Positions 8,370-16,376 are shown, numbered from the stretch's first letter. The stretch: 41,738 nt of DNA from Thermoleophilia bacterium (GCA_025934995.1 JAICWC010000011.1:1-41738); one strand, 5' to 3'. The notes: generated by a model from the letters alone, not told the origin. Numbers and translations are program-made.

Positions 8370-9503
8370 GTGGCAAGCAAGCGGCAGTTGAAGGTTGGAA
8401 ACGTCGCGATCGGCGGCGGCGCGCCGGTCGTCGTCCAGTCGATGACGACGACCAAGACGTGGGACGTTCCTGCGACGACCGCGCAGATCGCGGAGCTCGC
8501 GAGCGCAGGCTGCGAAATCGTCCGCGTGGCGGTCCCGAAGACGGAGGACGCAGAGGCGCTCGGCAAGATCGTCCGCTTCTCGCCCGTTCCGATCATCGCC
8601 GACATCCACTTCAACGCGAGCCTCGCGCTGAAGGCGATCGAGCAGGGCGTCGCGGCGGTCCGCATCAATCCGGGCAACATCGGCGGGCCCGACAAGGTCG
8701 CCGAGGTCGTGCGCGCCGCGAAGGCGAAAGGGATCCCGATGCGGATCGGCGCGAACTCCGGCTCGCTGCCGAAGCACCTCGAGGAGCTCGCGCATCGCGA
8801 CCAGGCGGAGGCGCTCGTCGAGGCGGCGCTCGAAGAGGTCAGGCTCCTCGAGAGCCTCGACTACTACGACTTCAAGATCAGCGTCAAGTCGAGCCACGTG
8901 CCGACGATGATCCGCGCGTACCGCCTGCTCTCCGAGAAGGTTCCGTATCCGCTGCATCTCGGCGTCACGGAGGCCGGCACGACCTTCAGCGGCTCGATCA
9001 AGAGCGCGGTCGGCATCGGCACGCTCCTCGCGGAGGGAATCGGCGACACGATTCGCGTCTCGCTGTCGGCGGATCCGGTGGAGGAGCCGAAGACGGCGTA
9101 CGAGATCCTCAAGGCCCTCGGCTTGCGCGAGCGCGGGCCGATGATGATCGCGTGCCCGTCGTGCGGCCGCGACAACGTCGGCGTGCACACGCTCGCGGAA
9201 GAAGTCGAGCGCAGGCTCCAGGAGTACCCGCAGCATTTCGAGGTGGCGGTCCTCGGTTGCGCGGTCAACGGCCCGGGCGAGAGCGGCGATGCAGACTTCG
9301 GCATCGCGGGCGGCCGTGACGTCGGCTTCATCTACGCGCACGGCCGCGTGCTGAAGAAGGTCAGCTCCGACATCCTCATCGACGAGCTGTTCTTCGAGAT
9401 CGACAAGTGGATCGCCGAGGGCATGCACCGTCCGAAGCGATTGAAGATGGCGAAGCCGGCGGCCTTGGCGATGGCCGAGATGTCGGCGATCCCGCTCGAA
9501 TAG
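8370..9503 (+). CDS. ispG: 4-hydroxy-3-methylbut-2-en-1-yl diphosphate synthase (flavodoxin/ferredoxin)
   Basis: A [4Fe-4S] enzyme of the MEP pathway that reduces methylerythritol cyclodiphosphate to HMBPP. The 377-residue product starts at GTG, nine bases after rseP. The TIM-barrel part shows PVVVQSMTTTKTWD, IADIHFNASLAL and RINPGNIGG. The C-terminal cluster domain has Cys262, Cys265 (IACPSCGRDNVG) and Cys297 in GCAVNGPGESGDADFG, with the conserved Glu ligand in NGPGE. The product is the single-module bacterial form with no insert. A C-terminal tail of about 25 residues is not conserved. Confidence 0.97.
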   Translation: MASKRQLKVGNVAIGGGAPVVVQSMTTTKTWDVPATTAQIAELASAGCEIVRVAVPKTEDAEALGKIVRFSPVPIIADIHFNASLALKAIEQGVAAVRINPGNIGGPDKVAEVVRAAKAKGIPMRIGANSGSLPKHLEELAHRDQAEALVEAALEEVRLLESLDYYDFKISVKSSHVPTMIRAYRLLSEKVPYPLHLGVTEAGTTFSGSIKSAVGIGTLLAEGIGDTIRVSLSADPVEEPKTAYEILKALGLRERGPMMIACPSCGRDNVGVHTLAEEVERRLQEYPQHFEVAVLGCAVNGPGESGDADFGIAGGRDVGFIYAHGRVLKKVSSDILIDELFFEIDKWIAEGMHRPKRLKMAKPAALAMAEMSAIPLE

Positions 9504-9521
9504 TCTGAGCGGACAACGCCG

Positions 9522-11183
9522 ATGATCGCCCGGGCATCACAGCTCTTCCTGCCGACGCTGCGCGACGACCCTGCCGACGCGGAGGCCGTCAGCCACAAGC
9601 TGCTCGTGCGCGGCGGCTTCATCCGTCAGGTGAGCGCCGGCGTATGGACCTTCATGCCGCTCGGTTGGCGCGTGCACCGCAAGGTCGAGCAGATCATCCG
9701 CGAGGAGATGGATGCGATCGGCTCGCAGGAGATGTTCGGCCCCGTGCTGACGCCCGCGGAGCTGTGGAAGGCGACCGGCCGCTACGACAGCAACGAGATC
9801 TTCAAATTCCAGGATCGCAGCGGCCGCGACTTCATCCTGCCGATGACGCACGAGGAGACGTTCACCTTCCACGCGGTCGAGATCCAGAGCTACAAGCAGC
9901 TGCCGCAGCTCTGGTACCACTTCCAGACGAAGGACCGCGACGAGCCGCGCCCGAGGGGCGGCCTGCTCCGCGTCCGCGAGTTCATCATGAAGGACTCGTA
10001 CTCGTTCGACCGCGACCAGGCCGGCCTCGATGCGAGCTTCGAGAAGAACCGCGTCGCGTACGACCGGATCTTCGAACGCTGCGGGCTGACGACGTCGTAC
10101 GTCGAAGCGGAGCCGGGGATGATGGGGGGCAGCGAGTCGTTCGACTATCTCGCGCCGTCGGGCTCCGGGGAGAACGTGCTCGTGACGTGCGAGAACGGCG
10201 ACTACGCGGCCGACATCGAGATCGCGCAGAGCGTTCCGCGCGCGCCGATCTTCCCTGCGTCTCTCGATGCGCCGGAGGAGGTCGAGACGCCGAACACGAC
10301 GACGATCGAGGCGCTCGCGCGGCTGCTCGACATCGACGAGGCTGCGACGTCGAAGGCCATGCCGTACACGAAGAACGACGGCACGGTCGTGCTGGCGCTC
10401 GTCCGCGGTGACGATCGCCTCGAGGAGGCGAAGCTGCTCGCGGCGTTGCGCGCAGACGCCCGTCCGTCGACCGACGAAGAGATCCGCGCGGCGTTCGGCG
10501 CAGACCCGGGGTCGCTCGGTCCGGTGGGCTTCGACGGCGAGGTCGTCGCCGACGAGTTGCTGCGCGACGGCCAGTTCGTCGCGGGCGCAAACCGCACCGG
10601 CCGGCATCTGCGCGGCGTCCAGGCGGGCCGTGACTTCGCGCCGCGGTTCGCCGACATCCGCACCTCGCGCGAGGGCGACCGGTGCCCGAGCTGCGGCGGC
10701 GCACTCACCTTCCAGACGGCGATCGAAGTCGGTCACATCTTCAAGCTCGGCACGCGGTACTCCGAGCCGTTGGGCGCGACCTTCCTCGACGAGAACGGCG
10801 AGGAGAAGGCGATCCTCATGGGCTGTTACGGCATCGGACCGGGACGGATCATGGCCGCCGCGGTCGAGCAGCACAACGACGAGAACGGAATCATCTGGCC
10901 GCGGTCGATCGCGCCGTACGACGTACACGTCGTTGCGCTGAAAGGCGCTGAGGAGATCGCCGAACGGGCCGCGGAGACGCTGGCGGCCGCCGGGTACGAC
11001 GTCCTGCTCGACGACCGCGATCAGCGCCCCGGCGAGAAGTTCGCCGACGCCGACCTGATCGGCTGCCCGATCCGCGTAACGGCCGGAAAGAAGAGCCTCG
11101 ACGACGGAATGGTGGACGTCAGGGATCGCGCGACCGCCGAGGAGCGGCGGTTAGCCGTTGCCGACCTGGGCAAAGACGCGTGA
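9522..11183 (+). CDS. proS: Prolyl-tRNA synthetase, bacterial (ProS) type with editing insert
   Basis: Charges tRNA-Pro. The 553-residue length fits the bacterial type. Class II motifs are visible: motif 1 and 2 (FMPLGWRVHRKVEQIIREEMD; RPRGGLLRVREFIMKDSYSFD) and motif 3 (LMGCYGIGPGRIMAAAVEQ). Between motifs 2 and 3, about residues 225-385, lies the YbaK-like INS editing domain (LLDIDEAATSKAMPY, FVAGANRTGRHLRGV), which hydrolyses Ala-tRNA-Pro. The C-terminal anticodon-binding domain follows (VLLDDRDQRPGEKFADADLIGCPIRV). A tRNA-Pro gene is in the same window at 17201. The stop overlaps the next start (GTGA). Confidence 0.97.
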   Translation: MIARASQLFLPTLRDDPADAEAVSHKLLVRGGFIRQVSAGVWTFMPLGWRVHRKVEQIIREEMDAIGSQEMFGPVLTPAELWKATGRYDSNEIFKFQDRSGRDFILPMTHEETFTFHAVEIQSYKQLPQLWYHFQTKDRDEPRPRGGLLRVREFIMKDSYSFDRDQAGLDASFEKNRVAYDRIFERCGLTTSYVEAEPGMMGGSESFDYLAPSGSGENVLVTCENGDYAADIEIAQSVPRAPIFPASLDAPEEVETPNTTTIEALARLLDIDEAATSKAMPYTKNDGTVVLALVRGDDRLEEAKLLAALRADARPSTDEEIRAAFGADPGSLGPVGFDGEVVADELLRDGQFVAGANRTGRHLRGVQAGRDFAPRFADIRTSREGDRCPSCGGALTFQTAIEVGHIFKLGTRYSEPLGATFLDENGEEKAILMGCYGIGPGRIMAAAVEQHNDENGIIWPRSIAPYDVHVVALKGAEEIAERAAETLAAAGYDVLLDDRDQRPGEKFADADLIGCPIRVTAGKKSLDDGMVDVRDRATAEERRLAVADLGKDA

Positions 11184-11485
11184 GGATGGCGCGGCGCCGG
11201 CGGTACAGCGAGGAGGGCTTCGGCCCGACGATCGAGTCTCTGATGGCCGAGGCGGGGGTGACCTACCGCGAGCTGGCCGCGCGCACGGGATTGTCCGCCG
11301 GGTATCTCAACCACCTCGTGCACGGCAACCGCCCGGTGCCCTCGAACGACGTCGTGCGGACGCTCGCCGATGCGCTCGGCGTCGAGGCGGAGCACTTCCG
11401 CGAGTACCGGATCCGCGTGATCACGGAGCGCCTCGAGACGATGCCCGATCTCGTCGATCGGCTGTTCAGGCGCTTCACGCAGTAG
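11180..11485 (+). CDS. XRE-family helix-turn-helix regulator
   Basis: A 101-residue protein with a lambda-repressor-like HTH at about residues 15-70: GFGPTIESLMAEAGVTYRELAARTG, then LSAGYLNHLVHGNRPVPSNDVVRTLADALGV. The recognition helix probably lies around SAGYLNHLVHG. The remaining C-terminus is a short helix (LETMPDLVDRLFRRF) with no sensor domain. Translation may start at GTG 11180, overlapping the proS stop, or at ATG 11186. It precedes the AhpD-like selenoprotein candidate by 13 bases, so it could regulate that group. This is inference from position only. Confidence 0.85.
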   Translation: MRMARRRRYSEEGFGPTIESLMAEAGVTYRELAARTGLSAGYLNHLVHGNRPVPSNDVVRTLADALGVEAEHFREYRIRVITERLETMPDLVDRLFRRFTQ

Positions 11486-11498
11486 CTAGGTTTCCGGC

Positions 11499-12107
11499 GT
11501 GGCGCGCATTCGGTATGCGGACCCGGCCGAGCTCGAGGACGACGACCTTCGGGCCGAGCTGGAGCGCGCGATGCTGCACAGCACGCCGCGCCCCGAGATC
11601 CAGGCGGTTCGTGCACGGCAACCCGAGGTCTTGCGCGCGTTCCTTTCGTCGTGGAACGCGCTCTTCCGAAACGGCATCGTCGACCTGACGGTGAAAGAGC
11701 TGTGCCGCCTGCGGGTCGCGCAGACGCTCGAATGCGATTACTGAGGGAATCAACGGGCTGTCCGGTCGGGACAGCAATCGCAGCTGGTCGCCGAGGAGAA
11801 GCTGCGCGCGCTCGAGAGCTACGAGACGTCTGATCTCTTCAGCGAGCGCGAGCGGGCCGCGCTTCGGTACACGGATGCGATCTGCTGGAACCCGGCGCTC
11901 GCGGGCGACGAGTTGTGGGAGGAGCTGCACGGCCACTTCACCGAGCCCGAGCTCGTCGAGCTCGGCTCGTTCATCGGCTACATCTCCGGCGGGCAACGCT
12001 GGATCCGCACGCTCGGCATCGGGCACGGTGAGGTGCTGGCCGAGACGACGGTCGGGTTGAGCCCCGAGGCGGCGGCCGTCGTCGCGAGCAATCGCCGCCA
12101 GGGCTGA
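11499..12107 (+). CDS. Carboxymuconolactone decarboxylase/AhpD-like protein, candidate selenoprotein (CxxU) with in-frame TGA
   Basis: One continuous 202-codon frame runs from GTG 11499 to TGA 12107, interrupted only by TGA at 11742-11744 (codon 82). Before it: LTVKELCRLRVAQTLECDY; after it: GNQRAV, then SERERAALRYTDAI and LVELGSFIGYISGGQRWIRTLG. In the CMD/AhpD-like family this site is the CxxC redox pair followed by G-x-Q-R. Here Cys79 is kept and the second Cys is TGA, giving C-D-Y-U. A SECIS-like hairpin sits just downstream (11757-11775). Expected role: thiol/selenol peroxidase-like or disulfide chemistry in the cytosol. Alternatives are a fresh nonsense mutation or a base error, but the intact 120-codon downstream frame and the hairpin argue for recoding. 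Standard gene calling gives two fragments. Confidence 0.85.
11757..11775 (+). promoter_or_regulatory. Putative bacterial SECIS element (selenocysteine insertion hairpin)
   Basis: A perfect 7-bp stem, GCTGTCC (11757-11763) with GGACAGC (11769-11775), closes a 5-base loop GGTCG. The loop starts 19 bases after the in-frame TGA. Bacterial SECIS elements lie within the coding region immediately after UGA, with a small apical loop carrying a G in its first two positions and roughly 16-37 bases from the UGA. The E. coli fdhF loop contains the same GGUC. SelB binds this loop to deliver Sec-tRNA. The hairpin encodes part of RAVRSGQQ in the protein. Confidence 0.82.
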
Positions 12108-12160
12108 GCACCCGAGCCCCGTTCGCGTTTGACCTCGGCTGCGGCGGCAACGCAGATCGT

Positions 12161-13000
12161 GTGTCTCTTCGGCTCGCCCGGCGCATCGGCGATCGCACCG
12201 CATTCCTCGATCCCGCCGCGGACGTGCTGCAGGCGGCCGCGAAGTCACTGCCGAAGCCGCTGCGGAACGTCCTCGACGGCGTCTGGCTCGGTGCACCCCT
12301 CCATCCAGCGCTGACCGACGTGCCGCTCGGCTCGTGGACGGCAGCGTTCGTGTTCGACGCGGTCGGCTCGGACGCGGCGGACGCGGCGCTCGGCGTCGGC
12401 ATCCTCGGCGCCGTTCCGGCGGCGCTGACGGGCATGAACGACTGGAGTCACCTGCGCGGCGACGCGAAGCGGATCGGGACGCTGCACGCGTTGCTCAACA
12501 CGACGGGGCTCGCCCTCAACGTCGCGTCGCTCGTCGCCCGGCGGCGAGGCCGTCGCGACCTCGGGCGCGCGTTGTCGAGCGTTGCGTACGGCGGGGCCCT
12601 CGTCTCTGCTCACCTCGGCGGGCTGATGAGCTTCGGGCTCGGCGTGCGCGTCAACCGCACAGCGTTCGAGTCGCCGGAGCGCGAGTGGCGGCCGGTCGTC
12701 GCCGAGGACGAGCTGCAAGGGCAGGAGCTGAAGAGAGTCGAGGTCGACGGTGAGCCGGCACTCGTCACGCGCGACGGCGACGGTGAGATCTGCGCGATCG
12801 CGGCGCTGTGCACGCACCTCGGCGGCCCGCTCGACGAGGGCGAGCGCGACGGCGACGTCGTCACCTGCCCCTGGCACGGCTCGAAGTTCGATCTCTGCAC
12901 CGGCGAGGTCGTCGCCGGGCCGGCGGTCTTTCCGCAGCCGGTGTACGAGAGCCGCGTCCGCGATGGGCGGATCGAGCTCCGCCCGCTGCAGAACACCTAG
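12161..13000 (+). CDS. DUF2231 membrane domain fused to a Rieske [2Fe-2S] domain
   Basis: The 279-residue product has an N-terminal DUF2231-like membrane module (about residues 35-175; GVWLGAPLHPALTDVPLGSW, several hydrophobic helices, HALLNTTGLALNVAS). A C-terminal Rieske domain follows (about 185-275), with ligands Cys217-x-His219 (CTHLGG) and Cys236/His239 (CPWHGSKFD). It is likely a membrane-anchored electron-transfer protein; the partner is unknown. The GTG at 12161 is the best start; upstream codons are not family-like. It lies 53 bases after the CMD/AhpD-like gene and is followed by a methyltransferase. The combination suggests a redox-linked group, which is inference. Confidence 0.88.
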   Translation: MSLRLARRIGDRTAFLDPAADVLQAAAKSLPKPLRNVLDGVWLGAPLHPALTDVPLGSWTAAFVFDAVGSDAADAALGVGILGAVPAALTGMNDWSHLRGDAKRIGTLHALLNTTGLALNVASLVARRRGRRDLGRALSSVAYGGALVSAHLGGLMSFGLGVRVNRTAFESPEREWRPVVAEDELQGQELKRVEVDGEPALVTRDGDGEICAIAALCTHLGGPLDEGERDGDVVTCPWHGSKFDLCTGEVVAGPAVFPQPVYESRVRDGRIELRPLQNT

Positions 13001-13002
13001 CG

Positions 13003-13752
13003 GTGACCGCGTACGACGCGGTTGCCGGCGAGTACGAGCGCGGCCGGCCGGCGTACGCCGAAGACGCGATCGCGTGCCTGATGGCAGAGGCGGGTCTCGA
13101 TCGCGACGCAACGGTGCTCGATCTCGGCGCCGGGACGGGGAAGCTGTCCCGAATGCTCGACGCCGCCGGTCCTGCGGTCGTCGCGCTGGATCCGAGCGCG
13201 TCGATGCTCGCACAGCTGCGGGCGGTCGCACCACGAGTACGGACTCTCGTCGGCACGGCCGAGGCGATACCGCTCGACGATCGGGCCGTCGATGCCGTCG
13301 TCGCCGGCCAGGCATTCCACTGGTTCGATGCCGCAAAAGCACTGGCGGAGATTCATCGTGTCCTGAGGCCGCGGTGTCCGCTCGCTCTGCTCTGGAACAA
13401 ACGGGACGAGGGAGATCCCGTGCAGATGGTCCTCGCCGAGCTGATCAATCCGCCGGAACGCGCCGCTCTGCGCGGATGGGAGCTCGATATCCCGGCGATC
13501 CTGCGCGAGAGCGGGCTGTTCGAGCAGGTCAAGTCGTTCGAGTTCCGGCACGTGCACGCGACAGACGTCGAAGCGCTCGTCGATCGCCTGCGTTCGAGCA
13601 GCTATGTCGCCGCGCTCCCGGACGAGCGCCGGCATGTCTTGGAGACGCGCTTACGCGCGAGGCTCGACGAGCTCGGCTCGCCGCGCGAGCTGGCCTACAC
13701 GACGCTGCTCTACGTCGCGCGGCGACGCGCCGTCACGAGCCGTCGACGATGA
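13003..13752 (+). CDS. Class I SAM-dependent methyltransferase
   Basis: The 249-residue product has the methyltransferase-11/25-type Rossmann core: motif I VLDLGAGTGKLSRML near residue 35, VVALDPSASMLAQL (motif II acidic residue), GTAEAIPLDDRAVDAVVAGQAFHWFD, and HRVLRPRCPLALLWN. The HWF/RVL pattern resembles small-molecule methyltransferases such as the SmtA/UbiE-like group; the substrate cannot be told. Start is GTG 13003, giving MTAYDAVAGEYERGRPAYAED, a typical N-terminus; a longer open frame upstream is antisense noise within the Rieske gene. It ends just before the convergent response regulator. Confidence 0.88.
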   Translation: MTAYDAVAGEYERGRPAYAEDAIACLMAEAGLDRDATVLDLGAGTGKLSRMLDAAGPAVVALDPSASMLAQLRAVAPRVRTLVGTAEAIPLDDRAVDAVVAGQAFHWFDAAKALAEIHRVLRPRCPLALLWNKRDEGDPVQMVLAELINPPERAALRGWELDIPAILRESGLFEQVKSFEFRHVHATDVEALVDRLRSSSYVAALPDERRHVLETRLRARLDELGSPRELAYTTLLYVARRRAVTSRRR

Positions 13753-13759
13753 GCGTCGC

Positions 13760-14416
13760 TCAGGGCTGGATCAGTCCGCGCCGGATCGCGTAGCGCGTCA
13801 GCTCGACGCGATCGCTCATGCCGAGCTTGTCGAGGATGTTCTGTCGGTGGCGCTCGACGGTCTTGATGCTGATCACGAGCTCGCGCGCGATCTCCTTCGA
13901 GGTATACGCCTCCGCGATCAGCTTCAAGACCTGCAGCTCACGTGGCGTCAAGATGTCGAACTCTCGATCCTCGGGGCGGCCGCGCTCGACGAAGTCCTTG
14001 ACGAGCGTCGAGATGGCCGATGGGTAGAGGAACGACTGGCCGCGCATCGTCCGCCGAGCCGCCTCGACGATGTCCTGGTCGGCGTCCGATTTGAGGACGT
14101 ATCCCGAGGCGCCGGCCCTCAGCGATTCGAAGAGGAACTGTTCGCTGGCGTACATCGAGAGCATGAGCAGCTTCAACCCGGGCTTGCGCTTGTGCAGTTC
14201 TTCGGCCGCCTGGATCCCGGTCGTCTTCGGCATCGAGACGTCGAGGATCGCCAGGTGAACGTCCTCCGCCAGCGCCTTCTTGATCGCCTCGGCGCCGTCT
14301 TCCGCTTCGGCGACGACCTCGAGGTCAGGTTGCGCGTCGAGCACCTTTTTCAGTCCGGAGCGGACGATCGGGTGGTCGTCGGCGATGAGGATGCGGGTGA
14401 CGAGCGGGATCGGCAT
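13760..14416 (-). CDS. NarL/FixJ-family response regulator
   Basis: A 218-residue two-domain regulator. The receiver (1-120) has the acidic pair in ILIADDHPIVR, phospho-acceptor Asp59 (LAILDVSMP), and SGYVLKSD with the conserved Lys. The C-terminal LuxR-type HTH (about 150-215) reads LTPRELQVLKLIAEAYTSKEIARELVISIKTVERHRQNILDKLGM. It is a DNA-binding transcription factor acting as a dimer. It overlaps the upstream histidine kinase by one base, and the two almost surely form a pair. It is the last gene of the minus-strand greA-usp-HK-RR group. The signal is unknown. Confidence 0.95.
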   Translation of the reverse strand: MPIPLVTRILIADDHPIVRSGLKKVLDAQPDLEVVAEAEDGAEAIKKALAEDVHLAILDVSMPKTTGIQAAEELHKRKPGLKLLMLSMYASEQFLFESLRAGASGYVLKSDADQDIVEAARRTMRGQSFLYPSAISTLVKDFVERGRPEDREFDILTPRELQVLKLIAEAYTSKEIARELVISIKTVERHRQNILDKLGMSDRVELTRYAIRRGLIQP

Positions 14417-15348
14417 CAGTCCGCCGCCGCAGGAACTTCGAGCCTGACCTCGACCCCGCCGGTGTCGCTGCGCTTGATCGCAAGCGCGCCGCTGACAAGG
14501 AGGGCGCGTTCGCGCATTCCGCGCAGACCGCCGTGCCCGTTCGCGCTCGTCTCGACGCCGGGGAGACCGCGTCCGTCATCGACGACGCGCAGTACGACGC
14601 TGTGCGGCCCCGGTTCGAGCGTCACCTCGACGTGCGATGCCTGTGCGTGGCGTGCGACGTTCGTCAGGCTTTCCTGCGCGACGCGGTAGATGGCGATCTC
14701 CGCTTCGTCGGAGAGCGGCGGCAGCTGCCCCGCGAACCCGCGGCTCAGGTCGATCCCGCTCTGTTCGGCGAACTTGCGTGTCAGTTCCGTGAGCGCGCTC
14801 ACGAGACCGAGGTGTTCGAGCATCTCGGGCCGCAGCTCCTGTGCGATTCGCCGGACCTCTTCGAGCGTCTGACGCACGGCGTGCTTCGTCTCCTCGATCT
14901 GACGGCGATTCGCGTCGACCGCGAGCGAGTCGAGCTGCAGCAGGACACCCGTCAGCACCTGGCCGACTTCGTCGTGGAGCCCGCGCGCGATCCGCAGACG
15001 CTCCGCCTCCTGCGCGCGCAGTGCGCGGCGACCACTGTCGCGGCGCTCGGCCTCGAGGCGGTCGAGCATCTGGTTGTAGCCGCGGACCAGCGCGGCGGCT
15101 TCGACCCCGCCGCTTTCCGGCAGGCGTTGCCCGGGCTGGAGGAGGTCGGTTGTGCGCATCCGCTCGACCAACCGGTCGAGAGGCGAGAGGGTGTGCCGCA
15201 GGAGCAGGAAGTTGGCAACGAGCATCACGGCGAGCGCGACGACCAGATCGACGCCCTCGAGCAGCGCAATCGGCGCGTGAATCGTCACCGGCGTCACGGC
15301 GAGAAGCAGCGTCGCAACAGCGAGCAGGAACGCGTTGATCGCGAACAC
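14416..15348 (-). CDS. NarX/DegS-type membrane sensor histidine kinase
   Basis: Two N-terminal membrane helices (about 3-21 and 28-50) with a very short extracytoplasmic loop are followed by a HAMP-like linker. A HisKA_3 domain follows, with phospho-acceptor His125 in ARGLHDEVGQ, then an HATPase_c domain (N box YRVAQESLTNVARHA; G boxes VDDGRGLPG and HGGLRGMRERA). The tiny outer loop suggests sensing within or near the membrane. The GTG at 15348 starts inside what looks like the first helix. The frame is open back to the usp stop at 15406-15408, and its upstream codons (RLPLLWR before VFAIN) look native, so the true start may be a non-standard codon upstream. Confidence 0.93.
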   Translation of the reverse strand: MFAINAFLLAVATLLLAVTPVTIHAPIALLEGVDLVVALAVMLVANFLLLRHTLSPLDRLVERMRTTDLLQPGQRLPESGGVEAAALVRGYNQMLDRLEAERRDSGRRALRAQEAERLRIARGLHDEVGQVLTGVLLQLDSLAVDANRRQIEETKHAVRQTLEEVRRIAQELRPEMLEHLGLVSALTELTRKFAEQSGIDLSRGFAGQLPPLSDEAEIAIYRVAQESLTNVARHAQASHVEVTLEPGPHSVVLRVVDDGRGLPGVETSANGHGGLRGMRERALLVSGALAIKRSDTGGVEVRLEVPAAAD

Positions 15349-15405
15349 TCGCCAAAGCAGCGGCAGCCGAGAGAAGCGAATCGTCGGAGGCGTGATCGAC
15401 CTGTT

Positions 15406-15870
15406 CTAGCGCGTTGCCGCAGTCGCCGCGGCCGCGAGCCGCCGGCTGCTGCGCTGCCGAGTCGAGGGCGGCGCGACCACGACGGGAATCGGCGTCACGG
15501 CCTCCAGCTCGCGGGCGAGCGTCCAGCGCAACCGCCTGTTGGCGAGGCCGGCCGTTCGCGAGCCGAGAAGGATCAGGTCGGCGCCCTCGTCGGCCGCAAC
15601 CTGGGCGAGCGCCTCGGCGCGGTCTCCGACGACGACGCGACGCTCCGTCCCGTCGCCGAGGTCGCGCGCGATCAGGTCGAGCGTCCGTTCGGCGCCGGCC
15701 AGGCGCTGCCGGGCCGTCAGGCTTTCGCGGCCGCCTGCCGGGACGCCGTCGATCACCCTCACCAAGACGAGGCGCAGGCCGAGCCGGGCCGCCATCGCGC
15801 GACCGATCGCCGGAGCATCCGCGCCGTCCGGTGTCTCGTCGACTCCACAGATCAGGGTGCCGCCGGTCAT
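15406..15870 (-). CDS. Universal stress protein (UspA family)
   Basis: A single UspA domain of 154 residues. The N-terminal strand TLICGVDETPDGADA is followed by GLRLVLVRVIDG, RVVVGDRAEALAQVAADEGADLILLGSR (helix-strand typical of the family), and a C-terminal PIPVVVAPP. The usual G-2x-G-9x-G(S/T) ATP-binding pattern is degenerate (GSRTAGLANRRLRWTLARELEA), so nucleotide binding is uncertain. The ATG overlaps the greA-like stop (ATGA), so the two are translationally coupled. Such proteins are often induced in stress or stationary phase. The last residues are an Arg/Ala-rich extension. Confidence 0.88.
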   Translation of the reverse strand: MTGGTLICGVDETPDGADAPAIGRAMAARLGLRLVLVRVIDGVPAGGRESLTARQRLAGAERTLDLIARDLGDGTERRVVVGDRAEALAQVAADEGADLILLGSRTAGLANRRLRWTLARELEAVTPIPVVVAPPSTRQRSSRRLAAAATAATR

Positions 15871-16376
15871 TGGTCCTCCTTGCCCAGCCGAGCCGGCACC
15901 GGCACCGGCGCCTCGACCGCCAGCACCTTGTAGCGCAGCATCCCGCGCGGCGCATCGACGTCGGCGATCTGTCCACGCCGCAGCCCGAGAATCGCCGCTC
16001 CGACCGGCGATGCGACCGAGATCCGGCCGGCGGTCGGATCCGACTCCAGTGGTCCCACGAGCTCCAGCTCGAGCCGCTCGCCGCTCGAGAGCTCGCGCAG
16101 ACGCACGCGCTCGCCCACGTCGATGCGTCCGTTTCCCAGCTCGGGGTCGACGACGCGCGCGCGACGCAACCGCTCCTGCAGCACTGCAATCCGGCGCTCG
16201 AGCATCGCCTGCTCCTCGCGGACGTCGAGGTAGTCGCCGCTCTCTGCCGGGTTCGCCTCGCTGGTCGCCGCGTTCCGCAACCGCTCGGCGATCTGGCGGC
16301 GCCCGTTGGTGACGAGACCCTCGAGCTCCTGATTCAGCCGTGCCAGGCCTTCGCGTGTGATCACGCTGTCGGTCAT
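15867..16376 (-). CDS. greA: GreA/GreB-family transcription elongation factor
   Basis: The 169-residue product has the N-terminal coiled coil (ITREGLARLNQELEGL; LRNAATSEANPAESGDYLDVREEQAMLERRIAVLQERL), whose acidic tip (ESGDY) would reach RNA polymerase's active site. The C-terminal FKBP-like GreA domain follows (VVDPELGNGRIDVGERVRL; ISVASPVGAAILGLRRGQIADV). The strict GreA tip D-x-x-E spacing is not obvious, so it could be a GreA paralogue rather than the main cleavage factor. The ATG at 16376 has a GGGGAG ribosome-binding site. A longer frame upstream is antisense to the divergent leader region. First gene of the minus-strand operon. Confidence 0.82.
   Translation of the reverse strand: MTDSVITREGLARLNQELEGLVTNGRRQIAERLRNAATSEANPAESGDYLDVREEQAMLERRIAVLQERLRRARVVDPELGNGRIDVGERVRLRELSSGERLELELVGPLESDPTAGRISVASPVGAAILGLRRGQIADVDAPRGMLRYKVLAVEAPVPVPARLGKEDQ

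Noticed and set aside
11499-12107. Reading the AhpD/CMD-like gene as a pseudogene or as two separate ORFs (11499-11744 and 11913-12107)
   Set aside because: The interruption is a TGA at the redox Cys codon with a SECIS-like hairpin directly after it, and the downstream frame is intact and family-like. Decay remains possible but is less likely.
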